Assembly: GCF_003144195.1 (NCBI RefSeq)
Contig: NW_020290012.1
Span: 62,001 to 126,000 of the forward strand
Direction: 5' to 3'
Source: Ceraceosorus guamensis
Lineage: Eukaryota; Basidiomycota; Exobasidiomycetes; Ceraceosorales; Ceraceosoraceae
Length of the DNA stretch: 64,000 nucleotides
Both the position numbers and the translations under genes were made by a program. This document shows, piece after piece, positions 49,301 to 59,388 of this stretch. Position 1 is the first letter of the stretch, and every line of letters begins with the position of its first letter. The notes under the pieces were generated by a model. It was not told the origin of the DNA and made no database searches. It saw nothing but the letters and a program-made list of their open reading frames with translations.

Positions 49301-52201
49301 GAGTCTATATTTGCAGAGCAACTTGAGCTGTTCATTGTTACGGGACGCATACGTGTTCTGCCAATCCCAGTGGTGCAGCGCTTGGTCGCCTTCCGACAGT
49401 TGCGAGAAGAGTACGACCTAGCAGAGAGGATCATATGGCACGTCGACCCCGCTTGCCTCGATATCGATCAGGCATTATCGCTCTGCCTGCAACAACGTCT
49501 TTGGGATGCTTTGATTTACGTCTACAACTCGGTCATGGACGACTACGTCGCTCCCATCGTGGAGCTCATGGGCGTGCTTAAGGCGACAAACAAGGAGCGG
49601 CAAAGTAGCGAAGACGTAGCCGAGCAGATGCTCACAGCAAATGAGGACGACGCGTACAAAATCTTCTCGTATTTGTCCGTGATCCTCGCGGGGAGATCAT
49701 ACCCCAGTCAAGAGCCTCTCGCCGAGGCGAGAAGTGTCTCGGCAAAGAGGACGCTCTATTCCTTTCTGTTTTCCGGACGCTGCGTCGCTTGGCCACCTGG
49801 ACCCGGAGGACAACTCGTCTTCACTCAAGAGGAAAGGCACGAACCCACATATCCCTACCTTCGCTTGTTTTTGGACTTCGACGCTGAGGCTTTCCTCGAT
49901 GCGCTTGACGTTGCTTTCGAGGATTCTTTCCTTGATGGGGATGAGACCGAAGACAACTCACTCGCTCACTCTGGAGATAATGTCACTCGCCAATTGCTGA
50001 TCTCTGTCCTGCTGGAAATCATCGACACAAATCGAGCGGAAGGAGGTCACGCCCTCGATCCGTACACCGAGGCCAGCCGTCGCTCTGATGAAGTGCCCAA
50101 GCTTTCCGAAACGGCGGTCACCTTTTGCTGTCTTTTTGTGGCGCGCAATGCCCCAAAGTATCCTCAATTCATTCGACTTCGGGCCGATCAAGTCGCGCGT
50201 CTGTTGACTATCCTGTCGACAAGCATGGACGGCGAAACTCGGGAAGATCGCCAGCTGGGGGTCGAGTGCCTTTTGTCGCTATACAAGATAGAACAGACCG
50301 AGTCGCTATTGGCACTCTTTGAGCAGGCAGGCTTTGTGCGAGTGCTGCAAAAAGCTTATCGAAGTGCAGGCAAATGGGACAAGCTGGTCACCATGTTCCT
50401 GCAGGACCCATGTGCTGGAAACGAGGTGTTTGGACAGCTAAACGCTGTGCTGTCCAGCGCAGCGCTATCCAGCGGCAAAGCAGGCCTAGACGCCAGTCTG
50501 CAGCAGCTACTCCTTGATGCGGCTCCCCGCCTGGCACACAAGAGTCCGTCTGGGACGGCGAGTCTTGTGGACCGCTTTTGCTGCGAACGACACGGAGAGG
50601 TACTGGCCAGATTGCATGCGGACCAGACGGCGCAGTTGGAGTATCTCCGGAGCTTTGCAGGTCTTGCAGCGGATCCAGGCCAGACAGCGTCTAGTGCAGA
50701 CGCCTCTTTGGATTCAGCTCATCTTGATCAATCCGCGAGGCATCTCTTCGTCTCTCTTGTAGCCGACCTTGAACCCGGCGCTCTCGTTCGGAGCCTCTCC
50801 ATTCAAAATGCAGAGTACTTCGACTTGAGACGAGTCGTCGAAATCGGCGAGGAGCGCGAGTGCTACGATGCCGTCTTCTGGGCTCTTTGCGAATTAGGGG
50901 AGCGCAAGCAAGCTTTCCAGGCTCTTGATCGCTTTGTGGCGTTGGAAGCGGTGGGCCTTCGAGCCGACGATGCCAGTCAGTCGGATGCTTCCTTGAGCCT
51001 CGAGGCTTCGAGCAGCGCAGAGAAGCTGCGTCGTCTCGTCGATCAGGTCGTCGACTTCTGCAAGCGAGTCGACACGCACTCGACAGTGCACCAGTCAACT
51101 TCTTCAGCAATCTCATTCAAGGATGCATGGCTTCACCTCCTTCAGTCGTTGATGGGGCTGATGCACGGGGTCGCCGCGGTCGCCGCAGGACCAGACAGCG
51201 CTCAGCAGCCGACCGCTGCAATGAGATTTTGCCGCGCACTCGTCCGCGATGCGCTGTCCTCTCTGGTGTCGTCAACCTCTGCGGACGCCATCTCATTCCC
51301 GGACCTCTTCAGAAAGCTTGCGCTAGAGTCGTCAGAGACCTTAGACGGCGATGAATCGTCTGGGCGGATGTACGCCGAAGTGCGCACGGTGCTGGAGGGT
51401 ATGCTGGACGCCTATCAGCTCAGGATAGAGCTGCTTGACATCACCAATCGCTTATTTGATCGCGACGTCTTTACAGTGCTGTCCAGCTTGACTCGTCAGC
51501 GTAGACGAGGCTGGAGGCCTAAGGCCGTATCGCAGACATGCAATCGGTGTGGTGGTCCGCTCTTTGCAGACGAAGACGCGAGCAAGATCGGAGGCCGAGC
51601 TGCAGACGCTGCTAGTCGCGACATGGAAACGTCGCCGTCACCTACCGTCACGCGAATGCGTAGAAAGTCGAGCGTGCCGAATCTGGATACGATTCCGTCT
51701 CGACCCGCTAGTCCTCTACTCCAGCCAGCTGTGTCACCAAGGCCAGACAAGGGCAAGGGCGTTGCCAGACCTCTAGGGGATGACGAACCAGGAGGCTACT
51801 TCACCGGTCAGCCTGCCGGCGCAGGGCACGCGCTGCCCTCCTTTGCCAGTATTTCTCGCTCTATGTCTGTGTCTAGCATGGCGACGGACCCAAGCGAGAG
51901 CTTCTCTGCTCTGCCCACGCCAAGATTAGGATTCTCAGATGAAGATGGTCGTCAAAGACAGAGGTCGATGGAGGGAGACTTGGACATCAGCGCGGTCTCG
52001 CGTGTGGACAGACCAAGACGGCTTAGCACTCCAAGGTGGACGAAGGGCTTTGACAGCGATAGCCCTCCATCCTCTAGCCGCGATGTGGACGGCATTCGGC
52101 CGTGGAGAGATGAGATTTATGATGAGCAGGTGGACAAAGCCGTCGTTGTGCTGCGCACCGGCGAGGCTTGGCACCGCCGCTGTGCACCCTTTGCAAATTA
52201 A
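46325..52201 (+). CDS. VPS8: VPS8, CORVET tethering complex subunit
   Basis: A single exon of 1958 codons, starting at MSRSSSPRDEQLSYEQRLAA and ending at TAA 52199-52201. The first about 330 residues are acidic and disordered. A beta-propeller-like region spans about 340-880 (GSVLAVGGGLIAVGRADGTV; YVAVGHGSGQLMLYDLARPT). The Vps8 alpha-solenoid core lies near 1015-1090 (LAERIIWHVDPACLDIDQAL; LWDALIYVYNSVMDDY). The C-terminal RING expected in Vps8 is poor: CNRCGG at about 1738 and WHRRC at about 1948 are separated by over 200 disordered residues, and no final CxxC follows. CORVET tethers Rab5-positive early endosomes. The lack of introns in 5.9 kb contrasts with the finely split neighbours. Identity rests on the core motifs and overall length. 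Confidence 0.88.
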   Translation: MSRSSSPRDEQLSYEQRLAAFMDDDEGDEAHDTSESSLPGQGGLVNGHARSEKGKVVVNGQPNGQLQSEGDEDEEEFFYSGTDRRKQLFGSSEDADGEENSDADVNEAALRPVQSYADRLKDALGSDDEALPGELAQLNTTRNGEGGSDVAFESEEEAFTYPGSTRQAGTADESFMLPDITVDSAQGDTSWTHSTRRVRPAGYPTLSRLRAAGLGLGSRHNDDAGPSRPGSLRLSSTGSVSASMMAGTYDETRDSGMHVPSSSASSISQGSSRTGKKRRRMAFPYGTSSLGPLQSIGPLIEADGEAELQRSLHSSTGVGPSDASDLSCAPRRCRAVAPNADLPPYRWSAIRKLSPHLATMPARQMRNGVDRTGASLKPGSVLAVGGGLIAVGRADGTVVVHGHPSGGQTFLDHEQGEPDQQRGNVTHAKSQGILIAPLPDTARSAGPVTALAISSDHTYVAVGHGSGQLMLYDLARPTSLARHVSPVQAGDVFSGRKEGHLINSRILHLSFVGLRHTAIVSADEHGLAFYHSLGKILGVSSNDTLRILGRYPEARMTKSLGPDASHVPVNPRSTILGMSALPLGPISHFADQFSFVALVTPSKLVIVSLKPTARTWYRRTAPSPGASAGERELDSTKDSQARHLDGGSILNSPAFDGRPYRADSPGLGTAPNHEAEAKSKPAWLNSDRDALASMVTWYPATGESQDGVPIAPSPSDPLLAHSFGNHLFVTALRPVYVIAGNATAAASTNGSTVSKTELQFADETTYTHHETIIALQWLSREHLFVLGSSGDLQLFSLARKQCVASQHLTEVIPPLVLREWRVAGSSELRSKAELADGGSRSLAPSAAHSMRSYKGQVFILTTREVVAGTALSWADHLLSFVSKGDFLGAVDLATAFYTGARGQQALGLPDDVYARQSVVGGKLRELMRASVQYAFSPERLTDSTHVTPDGRGVDRTEQFQQLAASCAEACVSIEDLDLLFGEIYDAYADNGIESIFAEQLELFIVTGRIRVLPIPVVQRLVAFRQLREEYDLAERIIWHVDPACLDIDQALSLCLQQRLWDALIYVYNSVMDDYVAPIVELMGVLKATNKERQSSEDVAEQMLTANEDDAYKIFSYLSVILAGRSYPSQEPLAEARSVSAKRTLYSFLFSGRCVAWPPGPGGQLVFTQEERHEPTYPYLRLFLDFDAEAFLDALDVAFEDSFLDGDETEDNSLAHSGDNVTRQLLISVLLEIIDTNRAEGGHALDPYTEASRRSDEVPKLSETAVTFCCLFVARNAPKYPQFIRLRADQVARLLTILSTSMDGETREDRQLGVECLLSLYKIEQTESLLALFEQAGFVRVLQKAYRSAGKWDKLVTMFLQDPCAGNEVFGQLNAVLSSAALSSGKAGLDASLQQLLLDAAPRLAHKSPSGTASLVDRFCCERHGEVLARLHADQTAQLEYLRSFAGLAADPGQTASSADASLDSAHLDQSARHLFVSLVADLEPGALVRSLSIQNAEYFDLRRVVEIGEERECYDAVFWALCELGERKQAFQALDRFVALEAVGLRADDASQSDASLSLEASSSAEKLRRLVDQVVDFCKRVDTHSTVHQSTSSAISFKDAWLHLLQSLMGLMHGVAAVAAGPDSAQQPTAAMRFCRALVRDALSSLVSSTSADAISFPDLFRKLALESSETLDGDESSGRMYAEVRTVLEGMLDAYQLRIELLDITNRLFDRDVFTVLSSLTRQRRRGWRPKAVSQTCNRCGGPLFADEDASKIGGRAADAASRDMETSPSPTVTRMRRKSSVPNLDTIPSRPASPLLQPAVSPRPDKGKGVARPLGDDEPGGYFTGQPAGAGHALPSFASISRSMSVSSMATDPSESFSALPTPRLGFSDEDGRQRQRSMEGDLDISAVSRVDRPRRLSTPRWTKGFDSDSPPSSSRDVDGIRPWRDEIYDEQVDKAVVVLRTGEAWHRRCAPFAN

Positions 52202-52742
52202 TACCCCAATGCAATGTTAATCTACAACGGTTGATCCAAAGGCTCGGCGATGGCAAGCTTGCCGAGAATGATACGATCGCCTGGTCTCTGAAGTGGGCAA
52301 GATGGGCTCATTTCAGTCTTCCAATCAAAATTCCCCATCCACCAAAGCATGCCGATGACGTGCAATGATTCGCAGATTGGATGTTGCCTTCCTTCTATTC
52401 TCGATTCTCGTCATCGCCCATGCAGCAGCTGCGCAAAGGGCCATGGCAGGTAGGTCATGACGAAGACGCAACGGTCTAGGCCCCTCCCTGCAAGCGGAGC
52501 AGCTGCATTCCAGATGTGGATGCGTGGACCGAATGATGCGCGCCGCTCACCCTCATCACGCGGTGGACTGACTGATCACAAATGGCCTGTTTTCTGTACT
52601 CGGGCGCGTGCGGCCCATATGCATGCGCTCGGCTGGGAGCAAAAAGCTAAGCGCGGCACCGTTTTGGGACTACGGGGTGACGGTAGGTACAGTGTGAGTG
52701 TGAGTATAGCTTGCTTGCGCGTCTCGCTCGGCGCAAGGCAGC

Positions 52743-52767
52743 TGCACTGCACTGCACTGCACTGCAG
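52743..52767. repeat. CACTG pentamer array
   Basis: Four to five copies of CACTG in tandem. Confidence 0.9.
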
Positions 52768-54268
52768 TCGATCAAAAAGAGCAACAACCACATTCGTGAT
52801 TTACGTTGTACCTGCTCATGGCACGATTCATGCAACGTACCACTCACTCAGACTCGATCGGCAACGACAGACCGACCACGATACTCACGACTCGCATTGC
52901 CTGCAGTCTGTCAGGCACAGCGCCTGTAGTTGATTGCGCGTGCCTACCTGGATATGCAGCCCCCTCCCCCCCCCGACTTGGACGAAACGTGTGCTCACGA
53001 GCGGGGCTGTCGCGAATATCTGATACCGCATCGCACCTAGCGCGACCAGAAAGGGTTGTGGATGGATGGTATCCACGATGGATGATTCTCGCGGCATCAA
53101 TCTCTTCTCTTCGGAGAGCGCTCTGGTGCACGCATGGCAGTCACGGGGTGTGGCGAGGGGCGTGAATATGTGCTTTTGTACAGTACACACCATATCTGAC
53201 GGTCGCTTATGAGAGATCTGTTTGGGACAGTGTGGGTGCCGTGGGTCCGTGCTGCCTAATCCCGCTCGACGCCCAGCAGGAGGCAGCCATTAGATTTGGC
53301 GGGCTCGAGACTTGCGCTTTGTCGCACTAACGGCAGCTTATTTGGTGAGCGGGCAAAGGAGAATCATCGCGGGCCCAAGCCCAAGGTGAGCATTAAGCCA
53401 CCCACCCACCCTACGGTTGTGCATGGCCGCCCGATGGTCCGCAAGGACTTGTGACCTTGTGCTTCACACGTCGGGGCGCGGCACGGGTAGGGTAGCCTTG
53501 CACACGTGTGACTGAGCGCCGGAGGCATTGAGAGGACACTTGAGGAGTTGATTTGCTGCCGGGCCAAGCCCCACACTAAGCGACCGCAACAGGAGGCGCT
53601 CCTCATCCGTGATTGGACACACTCCCTCTCAGGAGCCCTGGCCGGCAGGAGGTGGCGCGCGCTCGTTCACAGCACTCGTGCATCAACGCAAAAGGTGGCC
53701 CAACTTTAATGCAATCAGTCAGATCAGATACCTTTTGGTCCCAAAGGAATCTTCCGAAGCTGCCAAGACGCTCCACTCCGGCTACTGGTATGCGACTTTG
53801 CTCATCGAGAAACTACTGAAGTGATCGAGGCACGTTGCAGAGCTGCAGCGCTTAATTTGATCACAGCAACAGCTCATATCGCGTCACAGCAAGAGTTCAT
53901 CTCATCATATGATGCATACTTTTGACTGCCGACTGCGTGCGCCAGGATGGCCTGATATTCAGCGCTCACCGCATGACGCATGCTTACCCAGGGTCCAGAG
54001 CAAGCAAACAGAAAGTCTTCTTGCCCGCCGAAGAGCGCACTGCTCAAGCTGAACTGCCAATGTGCCATGTCGAGCAATATCCGGCGTCGACCCAGGAGAA
54101 ATGCCGAAAGCCCCCGCGACTGTGTGCTACCTCCAGAAGCCGCATGCAATGACCACCACAGCTCCACCTCTCTCAGAGTGCATCGTATGGTTGTGTGGGG
54201 CTTTGTGGAGGAGAAGCCGAGCAATCGTGGGCGCCCTTCCCAGCTGTCTATGTGCTTGCTATGAGGGA

Positions 54269-54274
54269 TATAAA
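54269..54274 (+). promoter_or_regulatory. TATA box of the ferritin-like gene
   Basis: TATAAA lies 121 bp upstream of the ATG, followed by a C/T-rich 5' leader. This is consistent with a strongly expressed secreted protein. Confidence 0.7.
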
Positions 54275-54394
54275 GCAGACACTTAGAAGCTCGCCTTTCC
54301 CCAACTAGTCCCATCAATTCCCTCCCCCCACCAGCTATCCTTCCACTTCAAGCCTCATCCAACCTCACCTAGTCATCTCCATACAGTCATCAAA

Positions 54395-55485
54395 ATGGTC
54401 GCATCCAAGTTCCTTGCTTTCCTCGCGCTGGCAGCTGCTGCCGTTGCCGCACCCGCCTCCATCGAGCGTCGCGCCGAGCCTGGACAGGCCAACATTGACG
54501 ACGTCATCCTCAACTACGCTCTTACCCTCGAGCATCTTGAGAACGCTTTCTACAAGGAGCTGCCGTCTCTCCAAGCCTTCTCCGCTGCTGGTTACGACAC
54601 CTTTGTCCACGCTCGGTGAGTCTGCCACCTGTGGGCTCTGTGCGGAAATCTCGTCGCTGAAACCGCTTCGCAATCTTTCCCACAGCTTCCTCCAGATCGG
54701 AGGTCACGAGGCTAGCCACGTCAAGTTCTTGAGCCAGGCCCTCGGAGACAAGGCTACCAAGCCTTGCACATACGACTTGTGAGTTGAGTGCATCCGCACT
54801 GCTTGACGTGACGCGTGGTGAACCGTTGTAGACTGATGTGCCGTCCATCATCCGATGTCACAGCGGCGTCAACGGCGATGTCAACAAATTCGTCCAGACC
54901 AGCGTTGTCCTCGAGGGTGTTGGAGTCAGCGCGTACGCCGGCGCAGCACAAAACATCACCTCCCCAGCCTACCTCACGGCCGCCGCCACCGTTCTGACTA
55001 CCGAGGCTCGTCACTCCGCTTGGGCTCAAGCAGCTGCTCGCAAGGGCAGAGCTGACGGTGACCCCGCCGGCGCAGCCTACGACACCCCTCTGACTTCCTT
55101 CTCGCAAGTCTACAGCTTGGCCGCCCCCTTCATCAAGAAGTGCCCCGACAGCAACCCCGCTCTGCCCGTCAAGGCTTTCCCTGCCGCATCTTGGAGCACC
55201 ACGCCCACCACCGGCGCTACCGTCGGCGTCAAGGGCGACGGTGTCAAGGATGGCCAGTCCGTCGCCTTCATCACCGCTGCAGGCACCACCGCCTTGGCCA
55301 AGATCCAGGGCGGAAAGGTGACTGTCCCCGCCGAGGTCCAGGGTGGCCGCACCTACGCCGTCGTCATCAAGGCCGACGCCAAGGCCGTGAGCGACGACAA
55401 CACTGTTGCCATCCTCTCCCCATTCGACGTGCTCCGCACACCTAAGGAGGCTGCCAACCGCGCTCGTGCCGGCAAGGAGAACTGA
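54395..55485 (+). CDS. Secreted ferritin-like (Rds1-type) protein
   Basis: Three exons, 54395-54615, 54686-54778 and 54864-55485; 311 aa. An N-terminal signal peptide is clear (MVASKFLAFLALAAAAVAAP, cleavage near residue 18-19), with RR at about 25-26 that could be a Kex2-type site. The ferritin-like four-helix bundle keeps the di-metal ligand pattern in order: EHLENAFY, GGHEASHVKFL, VVLEGVGVSAY and TTEARHSAW. A C-terminal beta-like domain of about 120 residues, rich in Thr, Ala and Gly, follows from about residue 185. Fungal Rds1 and plant desiccation-related proteins share this layout; Rds1 is induced by stress and nutrient signals. Metal binding is inferred from the ligands. Codon use is strongly C-ended, suggesting high expression. 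It converges on the lipase gene with a 176-bp gap. Confidence 0.93.
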
Positions 55486-55661
55486 GCTTGTCCAACTTTC
55501 GTCTTATGTTCCTGCATACTAAACACCAATACCTTTGTCACATTTCCTTGCCTCTTTAGTCAATCGCAATCATCTCATTGCTGTCCCCTGTTCTGTTAAT
55601 CGTCGGCAGGTGTCGTTTGCAAGGAATCTGAGGCTCGATGCCTGATGTACAAGAGGGATAA

Positions 55662-58600
55662 TTACGAGTCCTCGTCTTCTTCACTGGAACTGTTGCTTTC
55701 GCCTTCGTCGAAAAAGCCATTTTGATGATCACCTGAGCGCATTGATCCGCGTCGCCATTTCTTGGCGTGCGTAGATCCACGCGGGCTGAGCGCCGCAGCG
55801 GTGAGAGGCTTGTTGGCGAAGTCATTCTCCACGACTCCTGAGTGTGCTTTGTTCGTCACTGAAGCCGGCGTTGCGTCATCTCCATCCTCGTCAACATTGC
55901 CTTTGCCACGCAGCCACAAGAGCCCCTTGCGACTGGTCTTGGAGCCGCCAAATTGCCTGACGTCCGCATCGTTGGCTGATCGCAGGCGCGAACGGCGCGG
56001 CAGAAATTCCCCAGGCGTTTCCACGTCAGTCGGCGTGGCATTGCCCTCATCGCTCAGCTGAGCAGACGCATAACTGCTCAGACGAGGGAAGAGTCTGGGC
56101 CGCGCTCCATCAGACAGCTTCTTGCTAAGGAAGAAGTCACCCGGGTCGTTGGCGCTTTCATCCGAGAGCCTCGCCTTGTCCGCGGAGGTGGACAATCCCG
56201 CTTCAGCAGCCGCAGGCGTTCTCTGCTCAGCAGCGCGTTGCCGCACAGCTCTTCGGACTTCCAGTCTACCCTGCTCTACAGCCGCCTCCAGGCGCCGCCG
56301 GTTTGATATCATGTGCTATGAGGAACCCCAAACGAGGTCGAGTTCAGCACATAAACGATTGCACGGTCCAGCCTTGATATGCTCACCAGCTTCGGGAATG
56401 TTACTGTCCGGCCAATCTGCATCATCCGGGCTAGCTCCTTGCGGTCTGGGTCGCTAAGAATCCGTACCCAGTCCCAAGCGCGGGTTCGCGGCCACTGGGA
56501 GACAAGCGTGTCCATGGTGTCAGCGTGTGCATACTCTCCAGCGCAATGTTGCACCGGGAGCTCACAATAGTGACGGCACCAGCAAAGCGCTGCAGGAAGA
56601 CTTGAGACCAGTCGGCGCCCAGGATGGTAGGCATGAGATCCAAATCACGGACTACCTTGAAGTTGACCGAAAGGTGCAGCTTAAGAACATGCTCAGCAGC
56701 ACTTAGGAGGAAGCCACCACGCCATCCCTTGCCCTTGCGATGCGCGACTGGCCGTCCAGGTGCACCTGCAGCAGTCACAAGGGTCAGTATGGGGAGCTAG
56801 CTCGAGCGAGAGTGCTGACGACGTCTCACCTTGCGGACTATAGAAGAACAGATGCACATGCGGGTTGACTTGAGACACGATAGGATAGTTGACATTGTAA
56901 AGGGCGTGCAGATCTTGAAGGGGTATATCGACGCGCAGACTGCCATCTTTGAATCGATGACCTGCAATGTGCAATATGGACGAGTCAGTAAGCTGGGATT
57001 TCACGAAAGTGTTGCACGAGTGCTACTGACCCCAATTCCATGGTTTCGCTTGCCCAGTCTTAGGATCCTTGGACATCAGACACACAGGATTGAGGATACC
57101 TGCATAGTCCAAGTGAAGACAGATCAGCGCTTGCATGGAGGAAGCGCAACGCGTCGAGACTGACCTGGCACAGCAGCGGAAGCCAACAGCGCAGACCAAA
57201 TGATGCAGTGCGGTGCAGAAATGATGTTCAGAAGAATCGTTGGTGAATGGCGATCAGCCTAGCATCAGCAGGAAGAGACGGCATCAGTGGCTTTTGAAGC
57301 AGCGTCGATCACGGACGAAGTCTTTTCCAGCTACTCACCGGGACTACGCTGATGTTGAGAATTTTGCCGGTGCGCTTGTATGCTTCCAGAAAAGTCAAGG
57401 AGCCCATCGTGAAGTATTGAGCCTTCTCAGCCCAGGGCACAAGATCGAATCGCGCACCCGTGCGCCAAGCTCTGGGACCCCAAATGGTGATGGACTCTTC
57501 GCAGGCTGTGATGCGATCAGCAAGCGCAGGCACCAAGATGTGCTTTAGCTCATCCTTGGTTCGCGTACAAGCTAAAGCGGCGATAAGACCACCGGCAGAG
57601 GTACCGGTGATTATAGAAGGTAGTAAATCGGCATCAAGCAAAGCTCGAACTAGCCCAATGTGGTCTGCGTTTGGGGTGTGGACATGTGAGCCTGAAAGCA
57701 AGCTTTCGAGCCACGTAAATACTCACAGTACCCGAACGATCCTCCGCCTGAAAGACACAGTGCGCTTTTGCCCAAATTTTTGGCAGCGTTGCGATAGAAC
57801 TGTCGTTTGTGCTCGATCGCAAGCTGAAGCACGGAACGAGAGTCTCAAAGTCAGCGATGTGCGATCAAAAGGTGAGCAGAATAAGGCGATCACTGACCTT
57901 TTCTGTTGTTCGCACGTATTCAAGGCCTCGCTCTGCCTCCTGAAGGTAGGCCTCTATCGCGAACTTAGTGCCAAAGTATGTCTCACTGTACAACCTGAAG
58001 TTTTCGATGCCGGCAAAGTTGTTTCCTGAAGGGTCGCCCGTGCATCAGGATTCCACTGTCGTGATTGTGATTGTGTAAGCTACCATCTTGCACTCACGAA
58101 TGCACAAATCCAACACGCCAAGCAGGTTCTCGGCATCGTCTCGCTCTCGAAAGGCTTGATTGGAAATCGCAGAACATCAATGATCAGGGAGGCTGCAAGA
58201 CTCTTCGCATTGTCACTCACCTTTGAGGCTTGCGGTGACCTTCTTGACCAACCTCCAGTCGTACAGCCCACTGGCATCCTCGTACCTCCATTCGCCAAAA
58301 CCTCCAAACTCGTCCATCTCCTTGGCCGTAGTCGTCCACTCCTCCCACGAGCGTGACGCTCTGAGCTTGCGACGAAGTCTTCCTCGCTCTCCTCGCCAAG
58401 CTGATAGGTACTCGATCACGTTCACGCACTGCCGGACTAGCACGTAGAGCAGGAATTGCACAATGATCGCCAGCCATACGGCCACCAAAAGGGGGAATCG
58501 CAGCACGGCGTAGACTGGGCCCTGACGCGAGCCCGAGTCGTGCTTCTTGGAAGCTTTGTGCGACGTCTTTTCCCTCACAGGTGCAAAATCAGAAGTCGCT

Positions 58601-59388
58601 GAAATCTTGCCGATTTTCCTTTGATGACTGTTCTGACGATGTTGGGAGTGAGAGCTAATCTCAGCGCTGGATTCATTCTTGCTCGTCGACTCGTCCAGTC
58701 CTGGCGATTTGAGGGTCGTCGCTCCAGGATAGTCGTCTTCGGCAGTAGGCGCCAGCTCGTCGGCTGTCAGCGGGCCGAGCTCGTGCGCGTGCTCCGTCTT
58801 GCCCGCATCGTCTCTAAGGGCATCCGCAAATGCAGCGACATCATCCGGATTCTCAAAGACCTCGGTCAGCAGAGAGTGAAGCTCTGGCACCTCCACGCCG
58901 GGTGAGCGCGGCGAGAGTAGGTTTCGCCAGGACGCGGTGCGTTCGTGAGGGCGCAGAGTGGCAATGCCTATGGAGTGCGGCAGGGGAGGTGACGGCGAAG
59001 ACTTGGAGTCCGAGCTGCTTCCTGGGAGCTTGTCATTGCTGTCAACCGATGTCGTGTTGGACTTTCCCGTTCTTCGCATGAACAAGGGAACACCAGGCCA
59101 GATGCGCTCTCTACCACGCTTTGCGTTGGCGCTGCCTGGCTGTGACTGGAACATAGCCTGCGACTCGGAGTCTTTCAGTGCGAGTCCTCGCAGAAAAGAT
59201 GTCGCCTGGTGTGATGAGAGTGATATCAGTCGAAGCCTTGGGTGTTGAACAGGGGACGTGGATGATCCAAAGGGTGGAGTATGACTGATGAATGCTGCTG
59301 TAGCGGAGAGCTCCGTGAGCGGTTCGCACGTCGGGTGATGAGGTGGGTAAGGACGGTATCCAAGGGGAAGCGCGTCAGCGTTGGGCAT
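55662..59388 (-). CDS. DUF3336/patatin triacylglycerol lipase (Tgl4/Tgl5/SDP1 type)
   Basis: Eleven exons on the minus strand: 59388-58221, 58154-58098, 58025-57898, 57823-57727, 57664-57339, 57258-57165, 57099-57031, 56961-56830, 56765-56566, 56494-56387 and 56315-55662. They encode 1010 aa in phase. A hydrophobic segment lies at about residues 294-320, then the DUF3336 region. The patatin core has the oxyanion motif SGGGSFGYYHIGLVRAL, the nucleophile elbow GTSAGG (Ser about 506) and the dyad Asp in KDGSLR (about 652). The hairpin APHCIIWSALLASAAVPGIL and the MLR-like DWVRILSDPDRKEL segment are typical of lipid-droplet TAG lipases. The last about 215 residues are polar and disordered, possibly a phosphoregulated tail. 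Family role: storage-lipid hydrolysis, also lysophospholipid acylation in yeast Tgl4/5. The start is the first in-frame ATG; an upstream exon cannot be excluded. Confidence 0.93.

Larger units (their letters stand above)
52202..54394. other. Intergenic region with repeats, one doubtful small frame
   Basis: Holds the VPS8 3' UTR and the ferritin-like promoter. A CACTG array lies at 52743-52767. A short plus-strand frame from 52365 encodes a signal-peptide-like segment (see findings) but has no convincing continuation. The last 120 bp are C/T-rich with a TATA box. Confidence 0.5.

Noticed and set aside
53874-54317. A minus-strand frame of 147 codons in front of the ferritin-like gene
   Set aside because: It overlaps the TATA box and promoter of that gene and shows no domain.
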